Positions 1 through 13,885 of a stretch of DNA of 64,000 nucleotides are shown here, in pieces. The first letter of the stretch is position 1. Each line of letters starts with the position of its first letter. Below the pieces are notes generated by a model that was not told the DNA's origin, searched no databases, and worked only from the letters and a program-made list of their open reading frames with translations. This DNA is from Macrocystis pyrifera (Eukaryota > Sar > Phaeophyceae > Laminariales > Laminariaceae): contig JASSKH010000022.1 of assembly GCA_031763025.1 (NCBI GenBank), forward strand, positions 12,243,581 through 12,307,580, written 5' to 3'. Both the position numbers and the translations under genes were made by a program.

Positions 1-462
1 GCCTACCTGGTATTGATTTTCCAACATTTAGTAAAAGTTCCCGGTTGTTTCCCGCGTCTCAATTGCCGGTACTTTACTACTACTCGTATCTGTACCTGGT
101 ACGGTAATCCGACTTATCTAGCCGTACGCTGCGTTTCCGGCTGGTTCGGAAATTGCGCTCTATAATCCGTGCCAGCACACACATATCACAAATGTCGTGG
201 AAACCCTTCCCTTTTTTCGCGTGACCCTGCATTACTTCCCGGGGGGATTTCTCACGATATTCGGTATAGTATACTTGATGCGTCAGTGGTATTGACGGGG
301 TGGTTGGGGGGAACGTCCGGGAATGTTTCCCTCGATATTAGTGTCGGTCGTGAAATCGTGGTACGCAGTTCGGAATACTTCATAAAAAAAAGGAAGATAG
401 CAGCGGCGTTTCTGGTCGGGTTGGGGTCAGGGCTAGGGTTATAGGGGTTGGGCTGAGTCTAC

Positions 463-1112
463 CACCTGTGCTGCACTGCCCACGAAACACAAGAAAAAGT
501 CCTGACAACCAAGACACTTGAATCACGTCTGCCGACGTTTTTTTTTTATGAGGACTTTTCGTTCTTCTGCTCTAGCTCCGACCGTTTCCATCGAACCAAA
601 ATGTGGCGGGGCAGATATGAGCTCCTTGGTGCAGACCTCGTCGCTGAAGTTTGAAAATGAGGTACCAGGCGCTTGAAATTTCGGTTTCTTGTACTGTACG
701 AGTAGTCAAGTTTTTTTTTTTCTGCCGTAGAACGAGAAGGAGAAACTTACTGAAACGTACTTCTGGGTTCTCCTCCTGGTCGTTCTACGAAAAAAAAACA
801 AACTTGACTGCAGCACAAGAAACCGAAAATTCAAGCGCCTGGTACCACATTTTCAAACTTCAGCGACGAGGTCCGCCCAGAAGGACGACACCAAAAGTGC
901 TGTCGTTTTGGCACACTCACTCACGGGAGTGCACCAAGGAGCTTGTATCTGCCCTGCCACATTGTGGCTCGATGGAAACGGTCGGAGCTAGAGCAGAAGA
1001 ACGAAAAGCCCTCATAAAAAAAACGGCGGCAGACGTGATTCAAGTGTCTTGGTTGTCAGGACTTTTGGCAATATCAGTTTTTTTTGTGGGCAGTGCAACA
1101 CAGGTGCTACGC
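463..1112. mobile_element. Foldback element, ~650-bp hairpin
   Basis: Left arm 463-745 is the inverse of right arm 767-1112 (for example CCTGACAACCAAGACACTTG at left, its complement near 1040-1060). The right arm has about 55 bp absent from the left. The loop is only about 20 bases. No credible protein is encoded; the frames seen here are arm sequence. Confidence 0.85.
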
Positions 1113-1185
1113 CCGTAACTTGATATCACTAGGAAGTGCTTCCTAGCCCGCAATAAGGAACAGCTCGACCCGTGGAAGATCCCAG
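1107..1185 (+). repeat. Short repeat module with AGGAAGTGCTTCCT hairpin, copy 1
   Basis: CTACGCCCGTA, AGGAAGTGCTTCCTAGCCCG, GAACAGCTCGACCCGTGGAA. The same order recurs at 1819-1895. Confidence 0.6.
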
Positions 1186-1818
1186 TAGAGTTTGCCACTT
1201 TTCGAGAGTTGGTCTGATTGGCTTACGGTCAGGGTGAGGGTGGGTCTGATTGGCTTAGGGTCACGGTTAGAGTGGGTCTGATTGGCTCGTAGGCGTAGGA
1301 TTAGGGTTAGTGCTATTCGTCTCGTAAATTGTGTGTCAAATCATTTTCTCGAGCAAGTGGTAAGATACCTTTCGAAAGTCCTACCGGACACGCTGTTTTG
1401 CACTACGAGACGATGCGAGACTGCTTTCTTCTTGCTACAGCAGTAGGTACACACGTGGCATGTGGCGAACGAACGACCACAGTAATAAAAACCCAGTCCT
1501 TCCATCCAGTTATTATTTGCAGTTGACGCTACGTCGACGCTTAACCCTGCACCCTGTTCAAAGTTCACTACCGGGTGCGTGTACTTGATTATTATTGCTG
1601 CAGTCCTTGTCAAGTTACAACTGGTTATTAATAGTACAGATCAGCCAGAGATATTTTTTTGCGACAAACGGCAGTAACTGTCTGTAGTTCTGAATGGTAG
1701 AATTTCCTCTTTTTTTTTTTTTTTCCTCGGATGAGAAAGTGGCGCAACCCCCGTTTCTCGCCCATGCTGGCCCGTTTCGGCGCTTGGCTTGGGGTTAGGG
1801 TTAAGAGGTTGGACTGGG

Positions 1819-1895
1819 CCTACGCCCGTACGTTCATCCCACCAGGAAGTGCTTCCTAGCCCGAGAACAACGAACAGCCCGACCCCTGGAAGACC
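1819..1895 (+). repeat. Short repeat module with AGGAAGTGCTTCCT hairpin, copy 2
   Basis: CTACGCCCGTACG, AGGAAGTGCTTCCTAGCCCG, GAACAGCCCGACCCCTGGAA. Confidence 0.6.
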
Positions 1896-3786
1896 CATCC
1901 GATAGTTTGGTACGCTTACTGGATATTTCCTATGGTCTTCATTGCCGAAAATGCCGACTGTATTGCCGACTGATCTCGCCGCATGTTGGAATTTTTCGGC
2001 AGACACCGAATACGTACTCGTATGGAGAAGATAATGTAGTATACAGTTAGGCCGTCGGCGTCTGTTGTATGTTCCAACACCCACCGGCCCACCCACTCAC
2101 CCACCCACCCTCCCTTCACCCACTTCCCTTGGCTACTACGTACTGTTTTTACGCACTCGGGTATGAATAGGGTGCGACCCGTCTTCCGCAAGAGCCCCCG
2201 AAGGGCCGACGGAGCAAAGAGAAGTTGAGAAGAGGGAGGGACGGCAAAAACGACAACAAGCAGCAGGCATCCCCTTCCCCCTAGCAGCCTCTCCCTTGCC
2301 CTCGTCCGCCACCCCCGCCCTTCCTCCCGCGGCCGCCGCCACGGCCGCCGTAGCCACCGCCACAGCCACTGTCCCGATGGACGACTCTCCCGGCAAAGCT
2401 CTGTACGTAGACGCCCCCGTGTACAACGCCGCAGCCGACAGTGGAGCGCTGTCGACGGCAGCAACCGGAGGCGCGGCCGCGGGGCGGCAGGGCTGCGGTC
2501 CGGACCAGACAAAGAGGAAGGAGGAAGTGGAGGAGTGGTAGCAGACGCGGGAGCGGGAACGGGGTGGCAGAGGGGCGAGCCGATGTTGTATTTTTTTCCT
2601 TCGGCGATCGCTCCGTCGAAACCCGCTGCTGCTCTTAGTGCGATGGAAGAGAGAAAGGTGGGGGTGGGGGCGGAGGTGGCGGCGGCCCCTGCGCTAGCGG
2701 CGGCGGCGGCAGCAGCAACTGTGACGGCGGCGGCGGTGGCGATGGTGGGGGCAACAGCGGCGCTCGGCGACGTGGTGGAGGAGGTGGTCGTGCCTCCCGT
2801 GGCTGTTTCGCCCCCGAGCCGCGCCCCGGCAGCTGCTAGCATGATCGAAAGCGCGGCTGTTGGTGTGGTTGAACGTGTGGTGAGTGTAGGGGACGTAGAA
2901 GGTGGAGAGGGAGCCCGGGGGGGGGGGGCTGGGATAGTGGCCTCGGGTGTTGTTAGAAGAGTGCCCGGGGCGGGGGCTCCTGCATCGTCGGCGTCGGCTC
3001 ATATTGCCGTCGGCGGTCTCGGCGGCGGCGGCGGCTCGCGTGGTTCTGTCGTTGGGAACGGTGAGGCGGGGGCGGGAGAAGAGGGGCGCGTGGAGCGGCA
3101 GCACCAGCACCAGCAGCAACAACAACGGCAGCAACAGAAGCAGCAGCAGCAGCAGCAGCAACGACGACAGCAGCAACATCAACAGCTGGGTATTCGATCG
3201 GCGGTGCAAGAGGTAGCAACAGCAGCGGCAGGGGCGGCGGCGGAGGCGGCGAGGGCGGCCACGGCTCCCCCGCCCCGAGCTGTACCAGTACTTGCGGCGG
3301 CAGCGGTTGCAGCGCCGCACGGTGGCCAAAGAAAACGACGCGGAAGGTGCAGCACCACACCGGGGGGGGGACCCCGTGTTGCGCCGCTCGGTCGAGGCGT
3401 GCGGCCGCCGCCCATAGGCGAGCGGGAACCGGCGAGGAACAAAATTTCGAAGTTGAGTCGCGCGCGCGATACGGTAGCAATGCAGGTGACGACGGGGGTA
3501 GAGGCGGACGCAACACCGGCTGCGGCAGCGGTAGCGGCAGCGAGAGCAGCGGCGGCGTCGGTGACGACGACGGTGATGATGGCGGCGGAAAAACCCTTCC
3601 GTGTGGGACTTGGACTCTCTAGGCGCGGACGAAGAAGACGAAACAGAAGAGGAAGACGGGAAGAGCGGAGAAGAGGAGAAGGAGGAGGAGCGGGATGGTA
3701 AGCAAGGGCGGGGGGCAGCCGGAGAAGGGACGAGGGCGAAGACGGGGACGGGGGAGGGCACGGGGGCGAGCTGCGCGAAGACGACG

Positions 3787-4425
3787 ATGGTAAGCCGCGC
3801 GTGCCCGCGGGAGAAGGAGGAGGAGGAAGGCGTGCGGGAGGACCAGGACGATAGGAACGGGCAGAGGATGCAGCCGATACCGCCAAACGGCGGTGGCGGC
3901 GGCGACAGAAGTGGCAGTGGCGGCGGTGTCAGCAGTGCCAGCAGTTCCACGGCGGGCTCAGACGAAGACGACGGGGAAAACCCCGCACCGCTTTCTGCCC
4001 CACCTACGACGACCCCGACTTTTCTTCGTGCCGGGGTCCGTCCCAGCCAGGAGGAGGAGTCTGACGACCCGACCGGAGGACAAAAAGAGGTCGAGGATGG
4101 CGGTGGGAGCGGCGGTGGCGGCAGCAGCGGTGGCGGTGGTGACAGCGGAGACAACGGCGGCAGCGCCGACAGCGCAGGCAGCGGCGGTGGGGGGCAAGTT
4201 GGCCGCGTACAGCGAGACGGTGACGCGGGACCTCGGGCGGCGGCAGCGGTGGCTGCAGCGGGGGGGGACAGGGCGCGGCAGCTGATGCCGCCCCCGCCGC
4301 CGAACATCACCCGGGCGAAGATGAGACGCCGGCGGTCTAGGGTGTCCTTGATGCACTCCCCGAGGTAAATCGGGACGAGCGGTGATAACAGTGGTCCGAA
4401 CAAGCGTTGTAAGCGCAATTTACAG

Positions 4426-4461
<36 letters not shown>

Positions 4462-7400
4462 CGTTTCTGGGGGAAGGAGCACCGCTCGATGACTCTGGTG
4501 TTTTTGGTCCGCGCGTTGACACATTTCGACACCTGTATTAGTACGAGGAGAGTTTTTGGTTGAGGACGAAGCGCTATTATTTATAGGGCGTTCTTGCCTT
4601 ATCGCACGAAGCGACGTTTCCACCCCCCCCCCCGCGCTTCCTCGTCGTCCTCCTACCCCTCCCCCCGCCGCCTCCCCTCGTCCTCCTGCCCCCCCCCCCC
4701 ATGTCCTCTCCCTCCCCCTCTCGCCCCCCCTTCCTCCGCCTCCTCCTCGTCTCCCGCCTCCACCGCCACCCGCCATGCTACCCCCCCGCCTCCCCCCCCT
4801 CCCCTCCCCTCCCTTCCTCCCTCCGCCTCCTCATCCTCCACCCCCTTTCCCCACCGCCTCCTTCTCCTCCTCCTCCTGCCTGCCTGCCTGTCTTCCAGGT
4901 ATCAGCGGCTATGCGGGCTCATGGAGAGGAACGGTCGGCGAGACGACCTCCTGTACGCTCTGCTCGGGGCATGCGGTCTGCCTGAGAGGCTTAGCGTTGT
5001 GCCTCCGGCCCGTGCAACGGACGTCCATCTCCGCTCCTTCCACGACAGGGACTACGTCGAGGTATGGATGGTTGGGTTGGCGGGGGGGGAGAGCGGTGGG
5101 CGGGCGGGCGCGGCGGGGGGGGGGGGGGGGGGGGGTGGGGGTATTATGTTATGCAGGCATGTTTCGGTCACGATGACGGACTGACCCCGGGGGGGGGGCG
5201 AGTGGTTAACGTTAACCCCTTAAGAACGGCAACCATTTGTTTCAGAAATACTACTTAAAGATAGCGTGGGACTCTTTTTTTAACTGGTGTAAGGGTTGAG
5301 GTGGGAGCGGGGGGAGGGGAGGGGGGGAGCTGGAAGGGAATTCCGGGGGGGGTGGTTAGGGTGGGGGGCCGTTTGTACCTACTTTTTTTGCTTTTTTGGG
5401 CGGCATCTGCGTTGATACGATATATTTGATACTTGGACATTCGATATCGCTCTGGCCGATGATTTATTACCCGTTTTGGCATTCGATATATTGATGTTAA
5501 TGGTGGGGCGATTTATATCGTGTTGAGCTCGAGGAGTACCTGGTATACGGTGTTTTCGTAACTTTAGGGCCAATATATTTTCATCATTTACCCCGCCCCC
5601 CGCGCCCCCCCCGTGTGTGCTGTTCCCGCTTCCCTGCTCTATGGTCGATTCCATGCATGCCGCCAGGCTCTTCGAAACCCCCCTTCGGACGTGAAAGCGC
5701 TGGACGAGTACGGCCTTTTGGATGACTGCGAGGTACGCCCATTTTGTTGCATACTACTTTTTTGTCGGTATTTCATATTTCGGGTTTCGGGTTTTCGGAA
5801 GGCCTCGTCGTTCAGGAGGGAAGGGGGGGAGCAGGGGCGAGCGTACTAATTTTGTCGCTTGCCTTAGTGATTTGACCATTGACCACACATCCCTTTCGAG
5901 ACGGAGCACCCGTTCCTACTCCTAATAGAGACCCCTCCAACAGATGGGTACTCATTGCGTATGTACAATATACGAAGTATGTACGCTATATATTGCTCTA
6001 GTCCTCGTGTCTGGCATCACGGTCTCGCGATCCAGAGCATTCCGGCCCCGCCTTGTCGCGTGGGTGATACAACCAGATCAGTCTTTCAGAAAGCCTAACG
6101 CCTATGTACGAGTGCTCCACGAATGGTGGAAATCGATATAAAGATCGAGGCACTTTGCGTTTGACGCATCAGCACCGACGCCCCCGTCCCCGTTCCACCC
6201 CCCTCCCTTCCGCCCCACCACGCCCCACCCCACCCCCACCGCACCACACCATACCATACCACACCCACCCAACCCTACCGCACCCCATGCCACCTCTCCC
6301 CTCCACCGCTTTTACGCTCGTTGGTAAGGTCTTCGAGGAGCTTTACGACTATTGCTGCGCAGTCGCCGGAGCGTCCCTCCACGCCGCCGACCGCCTGTGC
6401 AGGGGAACCGCGGATGTTTCCGTTAACTGGGGCGGCGGAAGGTATCTTTACCGTTGAATAGTACCGTTGGACAGCACCGTTGGATAGTACCGTTTGGGTA
6501 GTATAGTACGGTTGGGTAGTACAGTCAGACACGCTACCGTTGGACAGTACCGTTGGATGCTACCGTTGGATATGTGCACCTCTAGGCCAAAGACCGGCGG
6601 ACAATACAATCGTTGGGCAACAGAACCGTTGCGGCAGAAATGTTTTCCCGCGCTTCTTTCGCTTTTATCTCCACAGAATTTTGCGCCGCTTTTTCCGCGT
6701 AAGTGCTGTTTGCGTGCTGTGCCCTTTCTTGCGGTTTTTGTTTTTTTCCCCCTCTCGGAGCCTGCTCGTCTCGCCCTGTCCCTTACTGGAATCCCCGCCG
6801 CCCCCCCCCCCCCCAACCGCACTGGAGAGGGATAGCTCTCTACATTAACGTGGCATTGCTCTCTCCCCTGCCGCATTGTAGTGGCATGATATGAGTGTGA
6901 GTTTTCCACGCGCGCTATGATCGGCGTAATAGCACTTCTTGGCCAAGCATCCACACACGTCGGGCGAAGAGATGATGATCTATATATCTGTCTACAGTAG
7001 ATCGTTTAGGCCCTCACCTGTCACTCTGTGAGATGTTTGGGCAGGATCTGTGTAAGTGCAGATCCAACCGAGGAAAGATTTGATATATGTTGTAGATGGT
7101 GCCGATTTAAACGGGTTCCCACCGGGCAACATGAGGTAGGTTCGTATGAAGAAAGAAAAGAAAGAAAAAAAAAGGGGATGGACAAAAGAAAGAAAGAAAG
7201 AAAGAAGAGAAAGAAAGAAAAAAAAGGAAGAAAGAAAACAAAGACAAGAAAAGAAAAGAAAAGAAAAGAAAAGAAAAGAAAAGAAAAGAAAAGAAAAGAA
7301 AAAAAAAAGAAGAAGAAGAAGAAAGAAGAAGAAGAAGAAAAGAAGAATAAACGAAAGAAGAAAAAAAACGAAAGCCGTGAGATCGAAAAATTACTCCAAA

Positions 7401-10047
7401 CTGACCTTGACAAGCTTGGTGTGCTAATAGTGATAACCGGGTGTACAACATCGGCAACCTATCTGCACTTGAAAGAGCTATTACGGGGGTCCATAGTTAA
7501 CAGGACCTGTGGTACACATAATACTATATATTTTACCTATCTTTACTATCATATGTTTGGTCCTATTTACTATTAATATGGTCCCCTGTAGTAATAGATC
7601 ATCAAATAAAGTGGGGATCGATGATCGAGGTCCCTGTCAGGGTTGTGGACGAAAATATTTAGTGAATGTCGGGGCTCCTCAATGGAGGAAGTATTACGTA
7701 GACGCGCTGCTACGATATATGACGGGGACAATCGTAAGCGCTTTTTTTTTTTGGCTGGAGTATTTTTCTGAAATGACGGGAACACTCCTTGTTAACCCGT
7801 AGTATCGGAACAACGAAGTACATTTTTTGGTGCTACATATCAGCCGCCCACGAGCGGCATGCACCCAGCAGTGCAGGCAGACCAATGCTGCGGTCCGTGT
7901 CGTACGACTGCTTGCGTCGTAGCTCGGACACAAGCTCCTACGAGTATCAGCCCCTAAGGCTGTTCCCTGTGCGGTTCGATTTCGAGCTTCAGATTTTTAT
8001 TTTTCGATCTAACAAAATGAATGACCCTGCTTATGCAGTCCAAATATGCAAAATCCGACCGGAAATTTTTCGATATGAGAATCCGATGACCCAAGTCGTC
8101 GGATTTTCGGCCAAAATTCGACTACTTGGGTAATCAGATTTTCAAATCGAAAAATGGCACGCTCTCTAAATTCAGGATGTTATCCACGACAGCAAACAGC
8201 AGCAGAACGATCGATGAACTGGATGGCGACACAGCTGTATAGCGACGTTGCTTCGCGCCCGACGCGCGGTCGGCGGGCGGTGCGTCCCTCCGTGGCCAGA
8301 CTACAGTCGGTTGGCGCGGGCTCGGGCCGAGAGACCAAGACAATCACACTCGGCGTGCACTTCTCAATGGATACGTACTCCTAGACTACACTGCTGTACA
8401 GCAGCAGCAGCAGCAGCAGCAGTCAGACACATTTTGAAACACAAAATACCATGACAGCTTGACTCTAGCGCACGCGCCACGTCTCTTCGCCGCCGCCAGA
8501 CCATGGGCAGCGCACCCAGCGTGTCTCTTCGCAGCGCCAGACGACAACTAAAGCAGTTGATCTTGGCGTTTGCTCGAATCTCAGTACGAGTAATAAATCT
8601 GATTTTTCTGCATAGGACGACTGTTTTGGGTTTGCCAAGTTCACATCTAAAAATGCGATCGGTTCAAAATCCGAAGCTCAAAAATCGAACCGCATAGGAA
8701 ACGGCCTAACCGCGTCCCGCTTTTATTTTTATTTGTGTGCGTATATATTTTTTTCCAATATATCTGGTACCTGGTATAGTTAGTACATGTGACACGTATA
8801 TTTTTAGGGGTGAATAAATTTAAAACATGCAAGAAAAAATGTTAGTGGCAAAGATTTCTACAGTATTTTTTGTTTCATGTTATATGAAAACATCTATAAT
8901 ACGTATGTTTTTCTTCCCCTTGCCCCTTTTTCTTTGCCTTTGCCTTGCGGTGGCGATGCTTCTCCTCTCTTGCTGTTGTTTTATGTATTTTTTTCTCCGC
9001 CAGACACCACGCAAAAAAGGGCGAGGCCGCTGGGTTTTGCTTCGTGAATGACGGCGTTTTGGCGGTGCTGCACCTGGCGAAGACATTCGGCACCGTCCTG
9101 ACGATTGACATCGGTGAGTAGGCGGCGGGGGGGGGACGGGGGGAGGGGGCTGACGGCGTCAGCTGGAGACTTGCCTGGCAGGCGTTGCAGAGCGTTTCTA
9201 TTTGCTCCCCTACGGTGCGTTTCGCTATAAGTAGCCTTCAAAACATATTCGCGTTTCTGGTACCCGCACGTTTTTTTTTTCTTAAAGTGTCCAATTTATA
9301 TACCAAAAAAAAAAAACTGGTTGATTTAATATTTGTAGCAATATTTGGCGTTCATAGGCTCCCGATTTATAAGAGGCATTGCAACCAAAGCGCGTATGCA
9401 TTGCGGTGTCAATACCGTTTAATGGTCTCGCTGCTGCTGCTTCGTTTTCTGTGATGGTATTCGTAGCAATATTGGGTGTCCATATAGCGAGACTCATATG
9501 TAGCGTTGCAACAAACGCGCTTATCCATTGTCAATATCAGCAATGATCGCCGAGCTCAGCAGCAGCAGCAGCAGCAGCACTGGTTCCGACAGCACAGCCG
9601 TGTGCCGACACCTCGGACATGTCATTCGATGCCTGCTCCCGCACCTCGGCCAGACCGGATAGATCATTCCTGCTTGGACAGGTCAGATAGATCATTCAGG
9701 GCGCCAACATCTATGTAGCTCATGCTGCATGATCTATTTATGTAGCGCATGTTTCCGGAGTTGAATCTGTATTACGGTACATACCAGGTACGTAAACACA
9801 GATCCTGCACAGCATTCCGTGACGGTGGGTTATGCTATTGCTGTACGAGTACGTAGATGATCTAAATCGTGATCTGTCTACTTCGTGTATGGCGCATGTC
9901 GTAAGACGTTCCACCCTGACCGGTAATATAGTATATACATTTGGGATATTATTTGAACACTCAACGGGTATATAATATTTCCGGCCCTTGAGAGGCGGCG
10001 GCGACAAGCCACGCGGAACACAGACCACCCCCCCCGCTCAAACGCAA

Positions 10048-10082
<35 letters not shown>

Positions 10083-10196
10083 CTCACTCACTCACTCACT
10101 CCCCCCGTCTGCTGCCTTGCAGATGTCCACCACGGGGATGGGGTACAGGAGGCGTTTTACATGTCAGACAAGGTAAGCTAGCTGGCGGCGTCGAGG

Positions 10197-10271
<75 letters not shown>

Positions 10272-11827
10272 GGTGGGGGGGGGTCGGGGGGGGGGGGGGT
10301 ACTCATTTGTTGCTTGCCTTGATCGTTTGACCATTGACCACGCATCCCTTTCGGGACGGAGCGGGGGGGGGGTACTCGATATCATGCATGGCTGTAGTCA
10401 TATGATCATAGAGGGGGGGGAGGTGCACTCATTATCATGCCTGGCCGTAGTCGTATGACCATAGAAGGGAGGGGGGGGGGGGGGGGGGGGGGTCAGTCCA
10501 TGCAGTTGGTGCTATGTGCATAGTAGTATATAGTCGCACGCACGACATGGGCCCAGCACGATCTCTTACCCGTACGTACGTATTTTGTTTTCGTTTCTTC
10601 TCTCGTTTCTTGTTTTTGTCTTGTTCGTATCATATGCACGATTACTCCTTTTTTTTTTTTTTCATTTTTTTCATTCTTTCTTCGTTTTTTTTTCCGGATG
10701 TACGTATTGGTCATGGATGGATACGTTTCTGGTAAATTTTTTTGTTTCAAGTGATACGGGATGGTGTACCACACACAGCTCATTCACACCGCGGTCCCTT
10801 TCGGATCGGTACTGCTGTGGTGATCGTATTTTTGTTGTTGTAAATTGTCTGTTTTATTCCATCGAGACGTTTCGTTCGTGTGTGTGTGTTTTTTGTTTTT
10901 TTAGCCTGTCTTCTACTACCGCGGCCTAGATTCGAGGGAAATGATGATAGGAGGAGCTATTTTGATGACATGGTCGTCATCGTCGCCAGTGCTGCACGGT
11001 TACACTGCGTGTGGGCGGTTGAGTGGACTATTTCACCCGTCCGACCGATCGCGTACAGATCATCTGCAGATCATTGGTGATTCCCACTCCCATGACCTAT
11101 AAATATTTCTCCAAGGAAAGATGGACCCCTGATCTGCACGATCTACTGTAGTGCCTCATGTTGCCGCACGGGATTCGCATCGTCCCTGCACGATCTACTG
11201 TTGTGGGACAGGTTTCCTGAGTTGGGATCTGTACTACACAGATCCTGCACAAACATATCGTAACGGCGGGTTAGGATCTAGATCATGATCATGAGCTAGA
11301 TCATGATGTGGCCGATGCGTGGACTCTTTCTGGGCCCCAAAAGGGGGTGTGACAGGCTCCATGGGGTCATATCGGGTAGTTTTGTTGTTTTTTTTTTTTC
11401 AACGAGTGTGACACACCTGAAGTTCATTTTCGTGCAGTCTGTCCTGGGCGACAAAACAAGGAGGTGAGGTACGATCGATTTTTTCCGTCGTCGTTTTATG
11501 TTCCCGACACACGCGCACGCACAGCATGTACGTACTCGACACGAAATTTTCAGGAATCAGGTCTTGAGTTGAAGTTGAGTTTGTCCCCCTCCCCCGCCCG
11601 GATCATCCGACGCTGTCATCCCTGTGCAAGAAAAGGCCGCCTCGCAAGCGATTGATGGCTGGATGCAGCTCACCCTTCATGCAAGTCGCCCAGCACCTCA
11701 ACGCGCGTCGCACGTAGTGCAAGCAACGTCTTCCTGGCCGGTGAAAACCGGACGTGCTCCGTCCCGGCGTTGTAGGATATCAAGGTCTATAGTCAGACAA
11801 CTACCGGCATGCATGCATGACATGAGT

Positions 11828-11894
<67 letters not shown>

Positions 11895-13823
11895 ACACCA
11901 TTTTCAAGGACCATGTCGGAGTTTATTTTTTGTCCTCCTCCCCCCCCCCCGTCAAGACACGCGACACGCCGTTTTCTGGGGTCATGTCGAAGTTGATTTG
12001 TTTTTGCCCCCCCCGCCCGTGCCCCCCTCCCCCTTCCCCCCGTTCCGCTTTTTTCCGATCGGGGAACACCCACAGGTTATGACGATGAGTTTTCACCACC
12101 TGGCGAAGGGATTTTTCCCGGGAACCGGGCAGTGCTCGGAGATCGGGGCGGGGAAGGGGAAGGGGTTCAACTTGAACATTCCGCTTAAAGAAGGTGGGTT
12201 TTACTTTTAAAAATGAGGGCATATGATTGGCCTATCCGCGTAGTTAGACTGGTTGGGCATGCGTTGTTCGATCCTGGGTGGGTGGGGATGGTGGTGGTGG
12301 TGGGGGGTTGTACTCGATAGGAAGTACTCGATCTCATGCATGGGCGTAGTCGTATGACCATAGACCCTCGCATCCTAGGCGCGGGGGGGGGGGGGGGGGG
12401 TGTACTCGATAGGAGAGATGTACTCGATCTGATGCATGGCCGTAGTCGTATGACCATAGACCCTCGCATCCCTACAATGCCGGGACGGAGCACGTCGGGT
12501 TTTCACCGACCAGGCAGACATTGCTTGCACCAAGCGCGAAGGGTCGCGAGGTGTCTGGCGAGTCGCATGAAGGGTGAGCTGCAACCTACTAAGAACCGCT
12601 TTAGAGGCGCATCCTGAGGGGGGGGAAGGGGGGGGAGCGAGATGGTGGTGGTGAAGTGGTGGTGATGGTGATTGATGAGAGTGATTGTGATGGCGTGAAT
12701 AATGATGCTGACGGTTTTGTGATACCCACAGCATGCTCCCAACCCCCCCCCCCCCCCCCCCCTGTTTTGCCGCTGCCGGCGCAAAACAAATAGGGTGCGG
12801 AGACGAGTCTTTCCTCCGCGTCTTCACGAGCGCCCTCGCGGCCGTTACAGAGGGTTTCCAACCGCAGGCGGTGGTGCTTCTGTGCGGGGCTGACACACTC
12901 TCCGCCGACCCCCTCGGGCCGTTTAACCTGACGTCTGGCGGCATTCGCTCGTGCGTGGAGCGGGTTGTGGCCCTTGAGCTACCGCTGCTGCTGCTTGGAG
13001 GGGGTGGCTATTGCCCACGTGAGTTTTCCTGGAACTGTGAAGGCGTGTTCGTGTTGGGTGTTTATTTGACGGTTGTTTTCCACTTATTCGAGAAAATGAT
13101 TGACACACACTGTGTACGAGACGAATACAGTATCAGACCAAACCTCGGAGATATGGTAAGCTGTACTGGTTTATGTTCGGGGTGTTCTGAGTGTTCGTTT
13201 TTCGTGATGATTTTGGGTGTGTTGGGTGTTCGTTTTGCGTGTTTTTGGGTATATTGGGTGTTCGTTTTTGGAACTTTGTTGTGGGTGTTCGTTTTTGGGA
13301 GGATGGTTTGCTTGTTCAGCATTTCTGTTTTTTTTTGTTATTTTGGGTTTTTGCTTGTTTTCGATGATCCTTTGATGGTTGGGTTTTTTTTCGTGTGTTT
13401 GTGTGTTCATTTTGTTTCTTTGCTTGTGTTTGCATGTTTTGGGAGTTGTTTGGCTGTTTCGTTTCTTTGTCTCCCTTGACTCCGAAAGCCGTGTTTTAGT
13501 GCCATTAATGCTGTGCTGCAGCTTGTTCTACCGCTCCGCTGTGATGATGCCGCTGCTTCTGTGCAAGTGGTTCTGCTGTGCTATGCTGCCGCTGCTTCTG
13601 TGCTGCTGGGCTGCTGCTGCTGTTACTGCTTCTCTTGCTGTGCTCCCGCCGCGCTGCTCTTGCTGATGCTGTTACTGCTGATGCTGTTGGTGCTGTTGCT
13701 GTTGTGCTTGTGTTTTTACTGTGCTGCTGCTGCCTTTTATCATTATTATGATGTTGCCACTGCTGGTGTTGCTGCTTCTGCTGCTTCTGCTGCTGCTGCT
13801 GCTGTGCCGCTCATACTTACACC

Positions 13824-13885
<62 letters not shown>

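Noticed and set aside
651..1118. 155-codon frame
   Set aside because: Runs through one arm of a foldback hairpin; no motif.
420..1810. TTAGGG-like words (near 430, 1290, 1800)
   Set aside because: Only one or two units each, dispersed; not a telomeric array.
2535..3701. 388-codon plus-strand frame with Ala, Gln and Val runs
   Set aside because: Could be an upstream HDAC coding exon, but I could not find a splice join to the HDAC frame; left unannotated as too uncertain.
2694..4532. 612-codon minus-strand frame
   Set aside because: Pro/Ser/Arg low complexity opposite the HDAC N-terminal exon; splice phase and homology support the plus strand, and no motif is seen on the minus strand.
7028..7576. 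Lys/Arg-rich 182-codon frame
   Set aside because: Produced by a GAAA polypurine tract inside an HDAC intron.
10905..11092. Possible extra HDAC exon ([13 protein letters not shown])
   Set aside because: The flanking exons 10123-10172 and 12076-12193 join in phase and match the family without it.
11624..12082. Poly-Pro frames on C runs (also 41726-42122 and 44393-44644)
   Set aside because: Homopolymer C read as proline; no conserved sequence except the Elongin-B exon, which is in its own frame.
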